Source: G963422445 sp963422445 | Lineage (GTDB): Bacteria > Pseudomonadota > Alphaproteobacteria > Thalassobaculales > Thalassobaculaceae | NCBI GenBank assembly: GCA_963422445.2 | Contig: OY729512.2 | Coordinates: 744,001 to 808,000, forward strand | DNA length: 64,000 nucleotides | Direction of reading: 5' to 3' | In this document: positions 8,527 through 18,069 of the stretch, piece after piece | How the letters are laid out: each line of letters opens with the position of its first letter | Numbering within the stretch: the stretch's first letter is position 1 | Notes under the pieces: model-generated | Databases searched by the model: none | What the model was told of the DNA's origin: nothing | Seen by the model: only the letters and a program-made list of their open reading frames with translations | Position numbers and translations under genes: made by a program

Positions 8527-9982
8527 CAGCAATTCTCCTTATGGCGTTTTTCGTTGCATTGCGGCCTTTCGTGTTGGTTTTTTTGGCGGTTTTGCGGTTG
8601 GAGGGATGGGCTTGGCGCGGGGGCCGGGGATCAGGCGTTTGCGGGAGGCGGGATGCCCGTGATGACGGTTCTCATGAGGACCGCCCATGACGCGAAGACA
8701 TGGTAGGCGGTGATCGTGCGGATGTGCTCGAACAGGCGCCTTCGGGCTCCGAGTGCGTGCCGCGCCCGCCGCCAGGATGCTTCGATCAGGTCGCAGGCCG
8801 TGTGCAGGGCGAAGGCCAGCAGATTGAGCACGACCAGGATGCTGGCCAGTGTCTGGCTGCCATGCCCGAAATTGTGTTCGAGGTTGTAGCCATTGGTCTT
8901 CAGGACGTTGAAGGTCTCGTTCTCGATCTTCCAGCGGGCACGCCCGCAGGCGGCGATGGCGGCGGCGGTGTCTCGCGTGACGGCAAGGTCGGTGACGAAG
9001 CTGTTGCGGTAGGTCACCTTGCCGTCGGGCTTGGCGATCTCGACCTCCAGCCAGTTGACGGCGAGCGCGTCGGCGCCGTCGCGCAGCGGCACGCCATTCA
9101 TCCAGCGATAGCGATGGCGGCGCCTGGCCGCGCCCCTGCCCACGGTCTGGCACACCTTGTCCAGCACGACGCCATGGGTGTATTCGCTCAACGTCTTGTG
9201 GCTGGACGGCTTGCACACGAAGATGAAGCTCCCGCCCGCGGCGCGCACCGCCTCGCAGATCGGCTGGCGGGAATAGAGATCGTCGCCCAGATAGACCGGT
9301 CTCAGCCCGGCCACACAAGGCCCCAGGCGGGCCAGCCAGCGCTGCGCCGCGCGGCTCTCGCAGTCCTGCTTCGCCGAGCCGTCTTGCGGGCGCACGAACT
9401 CCGGCGCCAGAGGCAAGGCGCGGCGCTGCCCCGGCGCCACCAGAGCGGCGCCGACAAAGCTGTGGAAATACTCCACCTCCTCGCCCCGCCGGCGCGTCGA
9501 GCAGTGCGCGCAGTGGATCGTGCCGGAACGGAAAGGCTCCGAGCCGTCCAGCGCGATCAACACCCGATCGTCCAGGCAGCGCAGACCCGACAAGGCGCCG
9601 GCACCATCCAGGTCATCGACAAGCGCCGAAAACACCGCGTCGAAATGATCCGTCGGCGCCCCATCCAGCATCCGCCGGATATGGCTGTCGCACGGAACCC
9701 GCTCCATGCCGAACAGCGTCCCGGCGCATCAGCGCCGCGCTGCGCCGACAGCAGGCGCTGATGCGCCAGAAACGACGGGCTCTGCATGAAAAACACCGAA
9801 AACGCCGCAAGCCCGATGTCTCTCATGGCATAGCGCGTGTTGCGTCCCGAGCGCTTGTCGGGCAACGCCGCGCACCGCTTCCCCAGCACATCCATGTATC
9901 GTTCAAGACGCTTCATACAACAGCTTGAATCACATCTCCAAGCCTTTGAAAACCCCTGATAACTCCAAAAGGAGAATTGCTG
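8527..9982 (-). mobile_element. DDE insertion sequence (ISNCY/IS4-like), copy 1, 9-bp target duplication
   Basis: A 1,456-bp element bounded by inverted repeats beginning CAGCAATTCTCCTT at both ends. It is flanked by perfect 9-bp direct repeats GCTGCTCCC (8518-8526 and 9983-9991), which prove transposition. The copy at 34162-35618 is almost identical but one base longer. It landed about 70 bp upstream of hisS. The family assignment is tentative: the transposase belongs to a DDE group that annotators often place in ISNCY. Confidence 0.9.
8631..9916 (-). pseudogene. Transposase of the 9-bp-duplication IS, frameshifted
   Basis: The minus frame from ATG 9916 starts MKRLERYMDVLGKRC and is lost near 9720, where this copy reads GGCGCATCAGCGCC against GGCGTTCGAAGCGCC in the second copy, a net one-base deletion. 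The rest (8631-9707) is open. It carries the DDE-type segments VLIALDGSEPFRSGTIHC, APEFVRPQDGSAKQDCE, VYLGDDLYSRQPIC and FVCKPSSHKTLSEY, then a C-terminal RARWKIENETFNVLK stretch with the Y/E-rich signature of IS4-like enzymes. Repairing the single base would restore about 428 codons. Confidence 0.88.
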
Positions 9983-10059
9983 GCTGCTCCCGCAAGCTCT
10001 TGTCAGACCCGCTGGTCTCGCCTAGAAGGAGCGGTATTTTCACCGATCAGGGCCGCGCT

Positions 10060-11388
10060 ATGTCCTCTCGCATGACTTCGAAGGAGAAATTGCGCCCGAT
10101 CAGCGGGTTTCCGGAACTCCTCCCGGAGTATCGGATTGTTGAACTCGAATGGATTGACCAGCTTCGGGGCGTCTTCGAAAGCTACGGCTTCACCTCGATT
10201 GAGCCGCGCTCGGTCGAACCGGTCGATGTCCTGCTCAAACAGGGTGATACCGACAAGGAAATCTATGCGATCGGCCGCCTTCAGGCTGATCTGGAGGACA
10301 AGAAGGAACTTGCATACGCGCTTCATTACGACATGACGGTCCCGATGGCCCGGTATGTCGCCGCCAACATGAATGCGCTGACATTCCCGTTCAAACGTTA
10401 TCAGATCCAGAAGGCGTGGCGTGGCGAACGGCCTCAGGAAGGCCGGTTCCGGGAGTTCCTGCAATGCGACATCGATGTTGTCGACACACGCGAAATCCCG
10501 CTGCATTTCGACGTTGAAATTCCGATCATCATGCATGAAGCAATCGACGCGATCGGGGCTGGTCCGCTGACCACAAGGATTAACAATCGCAAGGTGCTGG
10601 AGGGATATTATGTCGGTCTCGGCATTACCGATACGGCGAATGCGATCCGTATTATCGACAAGCTCGACAAGGTCGGCCCGAAGGGCGTCGGTACGATGCT
10701 GGCCGCTGAGCTTGGCCTTTCCGAAGCAACAATCGCCAGAGTTCTTGATCTGGCTGAAATTCAGGGGAACGACGCCACTGTCGTTCGGCGCGTCCGCGCG
10801 CTGGGCGTGCGCTCCGAACTTCTGGACCATGGTCTTGATGAACTGGATTTTGTCATGCGCGGGCTTGACGGTGTTGCCGACGGCGCCTTTGTCGCGGACC
10901 TCTCGATCGGTCGCGGCCTCGCATACTATACCGGAACGGTTTATGAGGCGAAATTCGCGGATTTTCCTGATTTTCCAACAGTTTGCGGTGGCGGGCGCTA
11001 CGACAATCTGGTCGGCGACCTAGTCAATCGGCGGGTGCCGGGAATTGGCATTTCGATTGGCCTCACCCGAATCTTCGCCAAACTGATGCAGGAAGGCCGT
11101 ATCAAGGTCGGGCGAAAAACGCCCACGGATATTCTTGTCGTCCACACTCGTGATGCGCCCTATGATCTGGTTCGCGCGACAGCGCGGGCGTTGCGCGCAC
11201 GCGGCTTGAAGGTCGAACAGTATCATGAGGACCGGAAACTAAACGCACAGCTCAAATATGCGTCCGACAAGAGAATTCCCTGGATCTGGTTCCCCCCGGC
11301 CGTCGAGAGTGGTGATCATCAAGTAAAGAATTCCGAGACACGGGAACAGGTCGTCGCCGATCCGACTATCTGGCTGCCGGCAGATTGA
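10060..11388 (+). CDS. hisS: Histidyl-tRNA synthetase
   Basis: A class II synthetase of about 442 aa that charges tRNA-His. The N-terminal ISGFPELLPE and FTSIEPRSVEP lead into motif 1. Motif 2 is RYQIQKAWRGERPQEGRFRE with FLQCDIDVV. The HisRS-specific GRGLAYYTGTVYE and CGGGRYDNL follow, then motif 3 GIGISIGLTRIF and the anticodon-binding C-domain. Wording of motif 2 and the N-terminus resembles the short actinobacterial-type HisRS more than the E. coli type (my recollection, not a search). ATG 10060 and ATG 10072 are both possible. An AAGGAG at 10026-10031 is far from both and is four bases before an in-frame ATT. An IS ends 77 bp upstream, so the native promoter may be disrupted. Confidence 0.93.
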   Translation: MSSRMTSKEKLRPISGFPELLPEYRIVELEWIDQLRGVFESYGFTSIEPRSVEPVDVLLKQGDTDKEIYAIGRLQADLEDKKELAYALHYDMTVPMARYVAANMNALTFPFKRYQIQKAWRGERPQEGRFREFLQCDIDVVDTREIPLHFDVEIPIIMHEAIDAIGAGPLTTRINNRKVLEGYYVGLGITDTANAIRIIDKLDKVGPKGVGTMLAAELGLSEATIARVLDLAEIQGNDATVVRRVRALGVRSELLDHGLDELDFVMRGLDGVADGAFVADLSIGRGLAYYTGTVYEAKFADFPDFPTVCGGGRYDNLVGDLVNRRVPGIGISIGLTRIFAKLMQEGRIKVGRKTPTDILVVHTRDAPYDLVRATARALRARGLKVEQYHEDRKLNAQLKYASDKRIPWIWFPPAVESGDHQVKNSETREQVVADPTIWLPAD

Positions 11389-11480
11389 CGATCTGCTTGT
11401 CACCAAAGGCGCGGTCCGGTACTAAGGATTGTCTGAACAAGTCGGTTTTGTCACAATTGGTTTCTTGGTGACGGAGTGGA

Positions 11481-12410
11481 GTGCGAGCCTTGGAGTAAGC
11501 GACGTTTGCGGAGCTGGAGCACGACCTGAAGAAGCGTCGGACGCGGCGCGAGGTCTTTCTCGAGACGATGGACGGGCTGGTTCCCTGGGAGCGACTGGAG
11601 GCGCGCATCGAGCCGTTCGACCCGAAGGCCGGGCGCGGTCGGCGGCCCTATCCGCTGAGCGTGATGCTGCGGGTGCACTGCGTGCAGCTGTTCTACAATC
11701 TGAGTGACCCTGGGATGGAGGACCTGCTCTACGAGGTGGAGTCGGTACGGCGGTTTGTGGGGTTGCGCCTCTCGGGTGCGCTGCCTGACGAGACGACGAT
11801 CCTGCATTTCCGCCACTTGCTGGAGACGCATGGTCTGGGTGAGACGCTGTTCGAGGAGATCAACGCACATCTGGCCTCTCTCGGACACCGCTTGAGCAAG
11901 GGGACGGTCGTGGACGCGAGTCTCATTGCCGCGCCGTCGTCGACGAAGAACCGCAAGGGCGAGCGGGACCCGGAGATGCATCAGACGAAGAAGGGCAATC
12001 AGTGGCATTTCGGGATGAAGGCGCACATCGGGGTGGATGCGCAGTCGGGCTTGACGCACAGCGTGGAGACGACGCACGCGCTGTTGCACGGGGGCGAGGA
12101 GCAGGTGTGGGGTGATGCGGGCTATCAGGGGGTGGACAAGCGCGCGGAGAACCGGGACACGGACGTGGACTGGGAGGTGGCGCTGAAGCCCGGCAAGCGC
12201 CGGGGGCTGGACAAGGCGGGCCCGGAGGCGGCGGCGGAGAGGCGCAAGGCGTCGGTTCGGGCCAAGGTGGAACATCCGTTCCTGTATGTGAAGCGCCACT
12301 TCGGCTACGCGAAGGTGCGTTATCGAGGGCTGGCGAAGACCACGCAACGCATCGCCGTGCTGCTCGGGTTCACCAATCTGCTCATCGCGGGGCGCGACAC
12401 CACCGCCTGA
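11481..12410 (+). pseudogene. IS5-family transposase, nonsense codon and internal deletion
   Basis: The frame from GTG 11481 is stopped by TAA at 11496, where the second copy has a CAA Gln codon. Downstream it is open from 11568 and carries the IS5 DDE core: KGTVVDASLIAAPSSTKN, FGMKAHIGVDAQSG, WGDAGYQGVDK, and a final VEHPFLYVKRHFGYAKVRYR. Compared with copies 2 and 3 it lacks nine residues (PANVSDVAT) after HSVETT, an in-frame 27-bp deletion. Both lesions make it inactive. Confidence 0.88.
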
Positions 12411-12553
12411 CGTGGGGGGAGTCCGTCCGCAACCGCCGCAAGGCGGCGGGGACGGTCGGCTCGGGCATCGAAATTCCCATTTCCTGGCACGACAGCACGT
12501 CCCCGATGGGCTCTGGCGTTTCATCCACGGGCCACGACACCCGTATACCCGAA

Positions 12554-12673
12554 ACCGCTTATGCACGTAGCTCCGGTTGCGAGAGTTTGTCGCGAGAAGT
12601 TGACTCCTACCGATCCATTTGGACGGTTTTCGATCAACATGTTGATCAAGCCGGAGCCAAGTGCATAAGCGGT
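12554..12673. repeat. MITE copy 1 (120 bp) with perfect 8-bp target duplication
   Basis: A palindromic-ended element starting ACCGCTTATGCACGTAGCTC and ending with the inverted partner GTGCATAAGCGGT. It is flanked on both sides by TACCCGAA (12546-12553 and 12674-12681). The uninterrupted site survives in IS5 copy 3 (ACCCGAAAAACC), which confirms insertion into the tail of IS5 copy 1. It has no coding capacity. Its central 70 bp differ from the two other copies, so it is a second subtype sharing only the ends. Confidence 0.92.
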
Positions 12674-12709
12674 TACCCGAAAAAACCGACTTGTTCAGAC
12701 AATCCCTAG

Positions 12710-13551
12710 ATAGTGTCGTCATGAGTGATGTTTATCTGTCCTATCTGTCGAACTCACTCGATGGTTCCTGGAAGGACTCATGGGAATGGCTCATCGGCGT
12801 CACGACATTTCGGACAGGGTCTGGCTGTTGTTGGAGCCTCATCTGCTTGGTCGAGCGGGACGTTGGGGTGGGGTGGCACAGGATAATCGACGGTTCATAA
12901 TGCGATCTTCTGGATTCTGCGCACTGGCGCTCCCTGGCGTGATGTGCCGCCAGACTATGGAGACTGGAAAAATACCCATCGTCGGTTCTGTCGCTGGCGG
13001 GACAAGGGGCTCTGGGGGGCGTTGCTGGAGCATCTGGGGGATGAGCCGGACTATGAGTGGCTGATGATTGATGCCAGTCATCTCAAGGTCCATCCCCATG
13101 CGAGCGGTGCGGTCGGTGGCAATCAGGCGATGGGTCGCACAAAAGGGGGCTGAACACGAAGCTGCATCTGGCTGTGGACGCGCATGGGATGCCGGTGCGA
13201 GTGTTGGTGACCGAGGGGACGGCAGCAGATTGCAGTCAAGCGGTCGAGCTGATTGAAGGGATAGATGCCGAGTCCTTGTTGGCGGACAAGGCCTATGACA
13301 CGAATGCCATCCTGTCTTATTGTGAGGAGCATGAAGTCATTCCAGTGGTTCCGCCGAAGCGCAACCACAACCACCCCAGAGCGTATGATGTCCCTCTCTA
13401 CCGGCACCGGCATTTGGTGGAGAACGCCTTTCTGTGGCTCAAGCGCTGGCGTGGGATTGCCACGCGATACGCCAGGAATGCCGCATCGTTCCTCGCCGCG
13501 GTGCAGATTCGGTGTCTGGCGCTCTGGGCTGGTATTTCGTGACGATACTAT
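12710..13551 (+). mobile_element. IS5-family (IS427 group) element a, copy 1
   Basis: 842 bp with ends ATAGTGTCGTCA and TGACGATACTAT. The flanks are CTAG (12706-12709) and CTAA (13552-13555). It inserted into the right-hand target duplication of IS5 copy 1, so the two elements share a boundary. A second copy is at 51931-52774. Confidence 0.9.
12780..13542 (+). pseudogene. IS427-type transposase (two-frame), first ORF frameshifted
   Basis: The first frame starts like copy 2 (GLAHRRHD equivalent near 12785) but shifts near 12897, where this copy reads TCATAATGCGATC against TCATTAATGCTGTC, so it meets a stop at once. Past the lesion it resumes with FCRWRDKG and the DDE Asp in LMIDASHLKVHPHASG. 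The slippery AAAAGGGGG at 13141-13149, where IS427-group elements shift to the second frame, is intact. The second frame (13174-13542) carries LLADKAYDTNAI and RHLVENAFLWLKRWRGIATR. The programmed shift is normal for the group; the early lesion is not. Confidence 0.85.
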
Positions 13552-13555
13552 CTAA

Positions 13556-14338
13556 CGCGCGGCGTCCATATGGATCGGCGACAGCCACGCATCGCACGTG
13601 GTCAGGGAAACTATGCAATATCGTTTCGATGCGACAGGATCGCATGGCGTTTGGCGGAGCGGTTCGGGATTAAAGAACGGGGTGTCGCTTAAACGTCAAC
13701 TGCTCCATGATTCCGCCGTCGATATTGTCGTATCCCATATTGCAAGCACTTGAGTATCGATGTGCAAGTCCGGGTTTCTTTGTGTTGGTTCAGGGCATCC
13801 CAAGTGCTGTGAGACTGATGCCACGAAGCTGAACTGTTCGAGGATCGTGCACGCATCTCATCCACGCGAGTTCATGTGACCAATCCGCCGGGGACAATGC
13901 ACATCTGGCCTCGTCTCCGGTGGGACAAATAAGGCTTGTCTTACGAGAATTGACATGGAAAACGATTCACCGTCTGGTTTCCGATTGTCGGTAATTTGGT
14001 TTTGAAACCTCGTCTCACCGAACCGGGCCATGAAACTGGTAGCATTCTTCCAGTGTAAGCGCAATGTATCACGGTGTCTCGGATGATTGCGCCGAGACAG
14101 TCATGCGGCGGCTCCTTCAAGGCACCTGATCCGGACAAGCTTCAGATCTTGTACGGATTGTACGGTTTGAAGGCGGAGCCGTCGTGTCGGACGATCCATC
14201 ACGATCGGAGCTCGAAACATCCCAAATCGGCTGCAGACCAGCTGCCGGGGCGTTTGCACAGGATCGTTAGTCCTTCGGAATGGGGGCTTTTTTCCGTCCC
14301 GCTGCGAGACGTGCGTCTGCTCCAGTCTCCACCTGATC
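13556..14338. other. Intergenic stretch without a recognisable gene
   Basis: About 780 bp between the IS5/IS427 pair and the IS66 nest. Before those insertions it lay directly after hisS. No frame on either strand has a recognisable domain. Its last eight bases, ACCTGATC, are the left target duplication of the IS66-type element. Confidence 0.5.
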
Positions 14339-15096
14339 GTAACCGTTCGGGTTCCGTGAGATCTTAGGCTTCCACGGATTTTCTGACTGATAACTATTCC
14401 GCGCATGTGCTACCGTCTCGCGCATGGCGGATTTCGGCACCGACCTGACGCCGGTCGAGGGCGACGACACCCTGTGGTCGCTTCCCATTGTGGCGCCGGT
14501 GTGCGAGCCGCTCGATTGGGCGTCTTTGCTTGAAGAGGCAGAGGCGCGCGTCAAGGAGGAACTGCGCCGCGAGGACCTGCGCCGGTCGGAGAGGGATGCC
14601 CGATCGCTCGCGAGCTAGCTGACGAGGTAGCTCGAGTCTGCCGGTTCAAGATCAAGGTAGCCCGCACCGAAGACCGCGTTGTGGTCCACGAAGGCGTTGG
14701 AGTGCAGGGTGTCGGGTCCCAGGACGCCGAGATCTCCGATCTTCGCATCATGTTGCGCAGGTCTCACGAGCACCAGGAGCAGGCCGAGGCGCGCCACAAG
14801 GCCGAGATCAACTGGCTGAAGCAGGACATCGACCGAGGGTGTTCGGAGATTGTGAAGGTGTCCCGCAAGGGCGAGCGCGTCGCCGGGTCGCTGCGCAAGC
14901 AGTTCAACCGGCAGCGCGCGGCGGCCAGGCGCTTGGTGGGAGACCTGGGAGGGCACGATCGCGTGGCTGCGGGAGCGCAACGGCCGGCTGCGGGCGGTGA
15001 TCGTGCGGGCCACGGAACTGATCGCTTCGCTGCGTGAGAAGCATGCCCGGCTGCGTGCCGAGGTGCGGGATCTGAAGTGCGAGACCGCAGCGCTAG

Positions 15097-16735
15097 CCCG
15101 GATTTCTCACCAGTTCATATTGGACGGTGATCTGTGTAGTGGTTTGGTTGGGCTGCCTGGCATGGCGGCGTCGCCTGATTGAGCGCGCAGGGATCGGGCT
15201 GGCGCCGGTGGCGCGGTGTGTTTCGGGGGCTGTGTTCCTGTTGTTGTCGGGCGGGTTCGGTTGCGGTCCTGGGGCCGGGGTCAGGTTCATAATCGGGCGT
15301 GTGCTTGTGCGAAGGTATCGGCATGGGGACAGGCGGACGCCATGGCGATGCGGATACGCCTTGCGCTGCGTCGGAGCTGGGCGCCGCTCTTGAGGAGCTT
15401 GAGGCGGATGGAGCCGCATGTGGCTCTGGCGAGGCGGGTTCCGGCGCGCGCGATGCGTCTGAGGGCGGTGAGCAGGACAGAGGCCATGGAAGCGGAGCTG
15501 GTTGGCGCGCTTGGCGGTTGCGGAGGTGCGATCGGCGAACCGGTCGAGCTGGCACTCCTTGATGCGGGTCTCCATCTCGCATCTGGCGCAGTAGAGCGTC
15601 TCGTAGAGGTTCCGCCGGTCGATGACGGCCGGGCTCAGCGAGGTGACGACGACGCGCGGGTTGGCCCGGCCCGGGAGCCACTCCGCCTTGCCGACGACGC
15701 GGCGCCGGCGCGACCATGTCTTCAGGGTTCGATAGCGGAACTCGGTGAACAGGCGCGCGGGCTGTCCGCTCTCCCGCGAGCGCGCCGCGGCCCGGTCCAG
15801 GGCCGGCTGCAGGCGGGCCGCGAGCCGCGCGTTGCGCGCCAGGCCGAAGACATCGTCGACAGCGTTGTCCTCGCACCAGGCCATCATCGGCTCGCGGGCG
15901 AAGCCTGAGTCGGCGCGGAGCACGGTCTCGACCGCCGGCCAGCGGGCGTGGATCTGTCCGACGATCCGCTCGACTTCCTCGACCGCGCCGGCGCTGGCGT
16001 CGATGTCGGACCGCCTCAGCGTCGCCGCCAGCAGAGGGTCGCCGCAGAAGATGTAGAGCGGCAGGTAGCAATAGCAGTCGTAATAGCCATGGAAGAAGCG
16101 GCCCTCCTGGCGTCCGTGCAGCGGGTCGTCGGTGGCGTCGAGATCGAGCACCAGCCGCTCCGGCGCGCGCTCGTGGGCGTCGAGAAACAGGTCCACGAAC
16201 AGCGCCTCGATCGCGCCGGCGTCGTGGCCGACGCGGCGATAGCGATGCGCGCGCGCCGGCGCGTGCTCCAGACGGTTCAGCGTCAACTTGCCCGCCAGCG
16301 GCGCACACTCCCGCCGGCGCGCCTCCAGACGGCCCAGAACCGCGCCCAGAACAGGGTCGTGGCGCAACTCGTCCTGGTCCAGAAGGTCCGCGTAGCCCAG
16401 CGCGATCCCGAACACCCGCTGGCCCACCAGCGCCTCCACATCGTGCACAACGCGATCCGCCGGGCGCCCGTCCGAAAAACAATCCGAAAACCGATCCACA
16501 AGGCCTATTGCCCGGTCGGGCGCCTCCAGAAGCAGCGTGCCGGCGTCCGAGGTCATCGCACCGCCGCCGAAATCGGCCACAACATCGCGCCCCTTCAGGC
16601 GTGCAAAACGCATCGGCTTCGGGGTACACTCTGTGCGCATCGGGGAGAACCTCTGCAACCGGACAAGTTTTTGTTGCAAAAGAACGTTCTCACATGCAGA
16701 CCCCCGATGCACCTACCCTCGGTGAGAAATCCGGG
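15097..16735 (-). mobile_element. IS1380-family element inside the IS66-type transposase gene
   Basis: 1,639 bp with inverted ends CCCGGATTTCTCACC and GGTGAGAAATCCGGG, typical of IS1380. It is flanked by CTAG on both sides (15093-15096 and 16736-16739), a 4-bp duplication as expected. It interrupts the coiled-coil region of the host transposase. Only one copy is in the window. Confidence 0.92.
15287..16640 (-). pseudogene. IS1380-family transposase, frameshift near the C-terminus
   Basis: The frame from ATG 16640 begins MRTECTPKPMRFARLKGRDV and keeps the IS1380 order: VADFGGGAMTSDAGTLLL, LVLDLDATDDPLHGRQEGRF (first Asp region), ETVLRADSGFARE and IKECQLDRFADRTSA. After NQLRFHGL at about 15490 the family continuation (MASVLLTALRRIARAGT, then LKLLKSGAQLRRSARRIRIA) is found in another minus frame ending at 15287. 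So one small indel truncates the last 65 residues and appends nonsense. Confidence 0.87.
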
Positions 16736-17932
16736 CTAGCTGAGCGCGTCGAGACGCTGCAAGCCCGGCTCGACAAGCTGCGCTCGACCCGGAGCGTCCT
16801 GTCGAAGGCGCTTTACGGCAGCAAGAGCGAGCGGCAGAAGATGCCGGGCACCGGGCGCAAGCGCGGCCAGCAGCGCGGCGCCGCCGGACACGGGCGCACC
16901 CAGCGCCCCGGGCTCAGGGAGAAGAAGGAAACGCGCGATCCGCCGGAGGACGCGCGCGTCTGTCCGCGCTGCGGCAAGCTCTATGCCGCCAACGGCGAGC
17001 GGTGCACCACTCTCTTCGAGATCGATGTCGAGGCCTGCGAGAACACCATCGTCCGGTCCCGCTGGCGCCGGAGTTGCGAGTGCGCGTCCTCGCCGCGGGA
17101 CGTGACCGCGCTGCCGGTGGCGCGGCTGTTCGACACCACGCCCTACGGGATCAGTGTCTGGGCGTGCATGCTCTACGAACGCTTCGTCTGCTGCCGTCCC
17201 CTGCATCGGGTCGCGGCCTGGCTCGCCGACATGGGGCTGGCGATCTCGCCGGGGACGCTGGCCGACAGCATCAAGCGCTTCGTGCCGCTGTTCAAGCCGC
17301 TCGCCAAGGCGATCCTCGCGCACCGGAACACCGCGTCGCTGCGCTACGCCGACGAGACGACATGGCGCGTTCAGGCGTATCGCGAGAAGGGGCGCTCGAG
17401 CCGGGCCTGGCTGTGGATCTCGGTGAGCAGGGACGCGCTCTACGACCACATCGAGCCCTCGCGCAGTGCTGAGGTCGCGAAGCTCCTGGTCGGTTCGACC
17501 GAAGGCACCGTGGTTCTGGTCTGCGATCACCTCTCGACCTGCAAGAGATTGGCCCGCGCGCTCGACGGCAAGGTGGTCCTGCAATGGTGTTGGCCGCATC
17601 AAAGGCGCTCGTTCATCGACCGTGCCGTCGGCCATGTGCGGCTCAGGCGCTGGCGCCAGAGATGGATCGAGCGGACCGCGGAGATCGACCGGCTGAACGA
17701 TGCGCGGCTGGAGCCTTGCAACCCCGCTCTCCCTCTCGAACGCCAGATGCCGACGTTCGATGTCGCGCACGCCAGGCTGAAGAAGGCGCTCGACGCGCTG
17801 TTCGCAGCCGCCGAAGCGGACCTGGCCGGCCTGACGGACAGGGCGCGCAGGGCCAAGCCGCTGCACTCGCTTCTCAAACACCGCGAGGGATTATGCGTCT
17901 TCGTCGACAAGCCCTTCGTGTCCATGGACAAC

Positions 17933-17968
17933 AACCGCGGTTATTCCAGATCTGGAATAACCGCGGTT
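17933..17968. repeat. Perfect 36-bp palindrome at the left RIT end
   Basis: The arm AACCGCGGTTATTCCAGA is followed directly by its exact reverse complement. The right end of the element lacks it. It may be a footprint of an excision-reinsertion event or an end structure recognised by the recombinases. Confidence 0.85.
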
Positions 17969-18057
17969 ATCCCCGATCACGGATTATTCCCGATTCCTCG
18001 CCGGCCCCGCCGATACGCGCGCCATCGAGCGCAAGATGCCGGAATAATCACAAGCTG
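17962..18057 (+). repeat. RIT left inverted repeat (96 bp)
   Basis: It begins CGCGGTTATCCCCGATCACG and ends GGAATAATCACAAGCTG. Its reverse complement at 21172-21267 matches at every base I compared. It contains sub-motifs TTATTCC and GGAATAA that are themselves inverted. Confidence 0.92.
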
Positions 18058-18069
18058 TCTTCTCCCGCT

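Larger units (their letters stand above)
11426..12705 (+). mobile_element. IS5-family element, copy 1, carrying a MITE
   Basis: The ends read GGATTGTCTGAACAAGTC and its mirror GACTTGTTCAGACAATCC. The flanks are CTAA (11422-11425) and CTAG (12706-12709), consistent with the 4-bp YTAR duplication of this IS5 subgroup. Two further copies lie at 46706-47888 and 50910-52936. The 3' noncoding tail is interrupted by a 120-bp MITE. An IS427-type element abuts the right end, inserted into the right-hand CTAA duplication. Confidence 0.92.
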
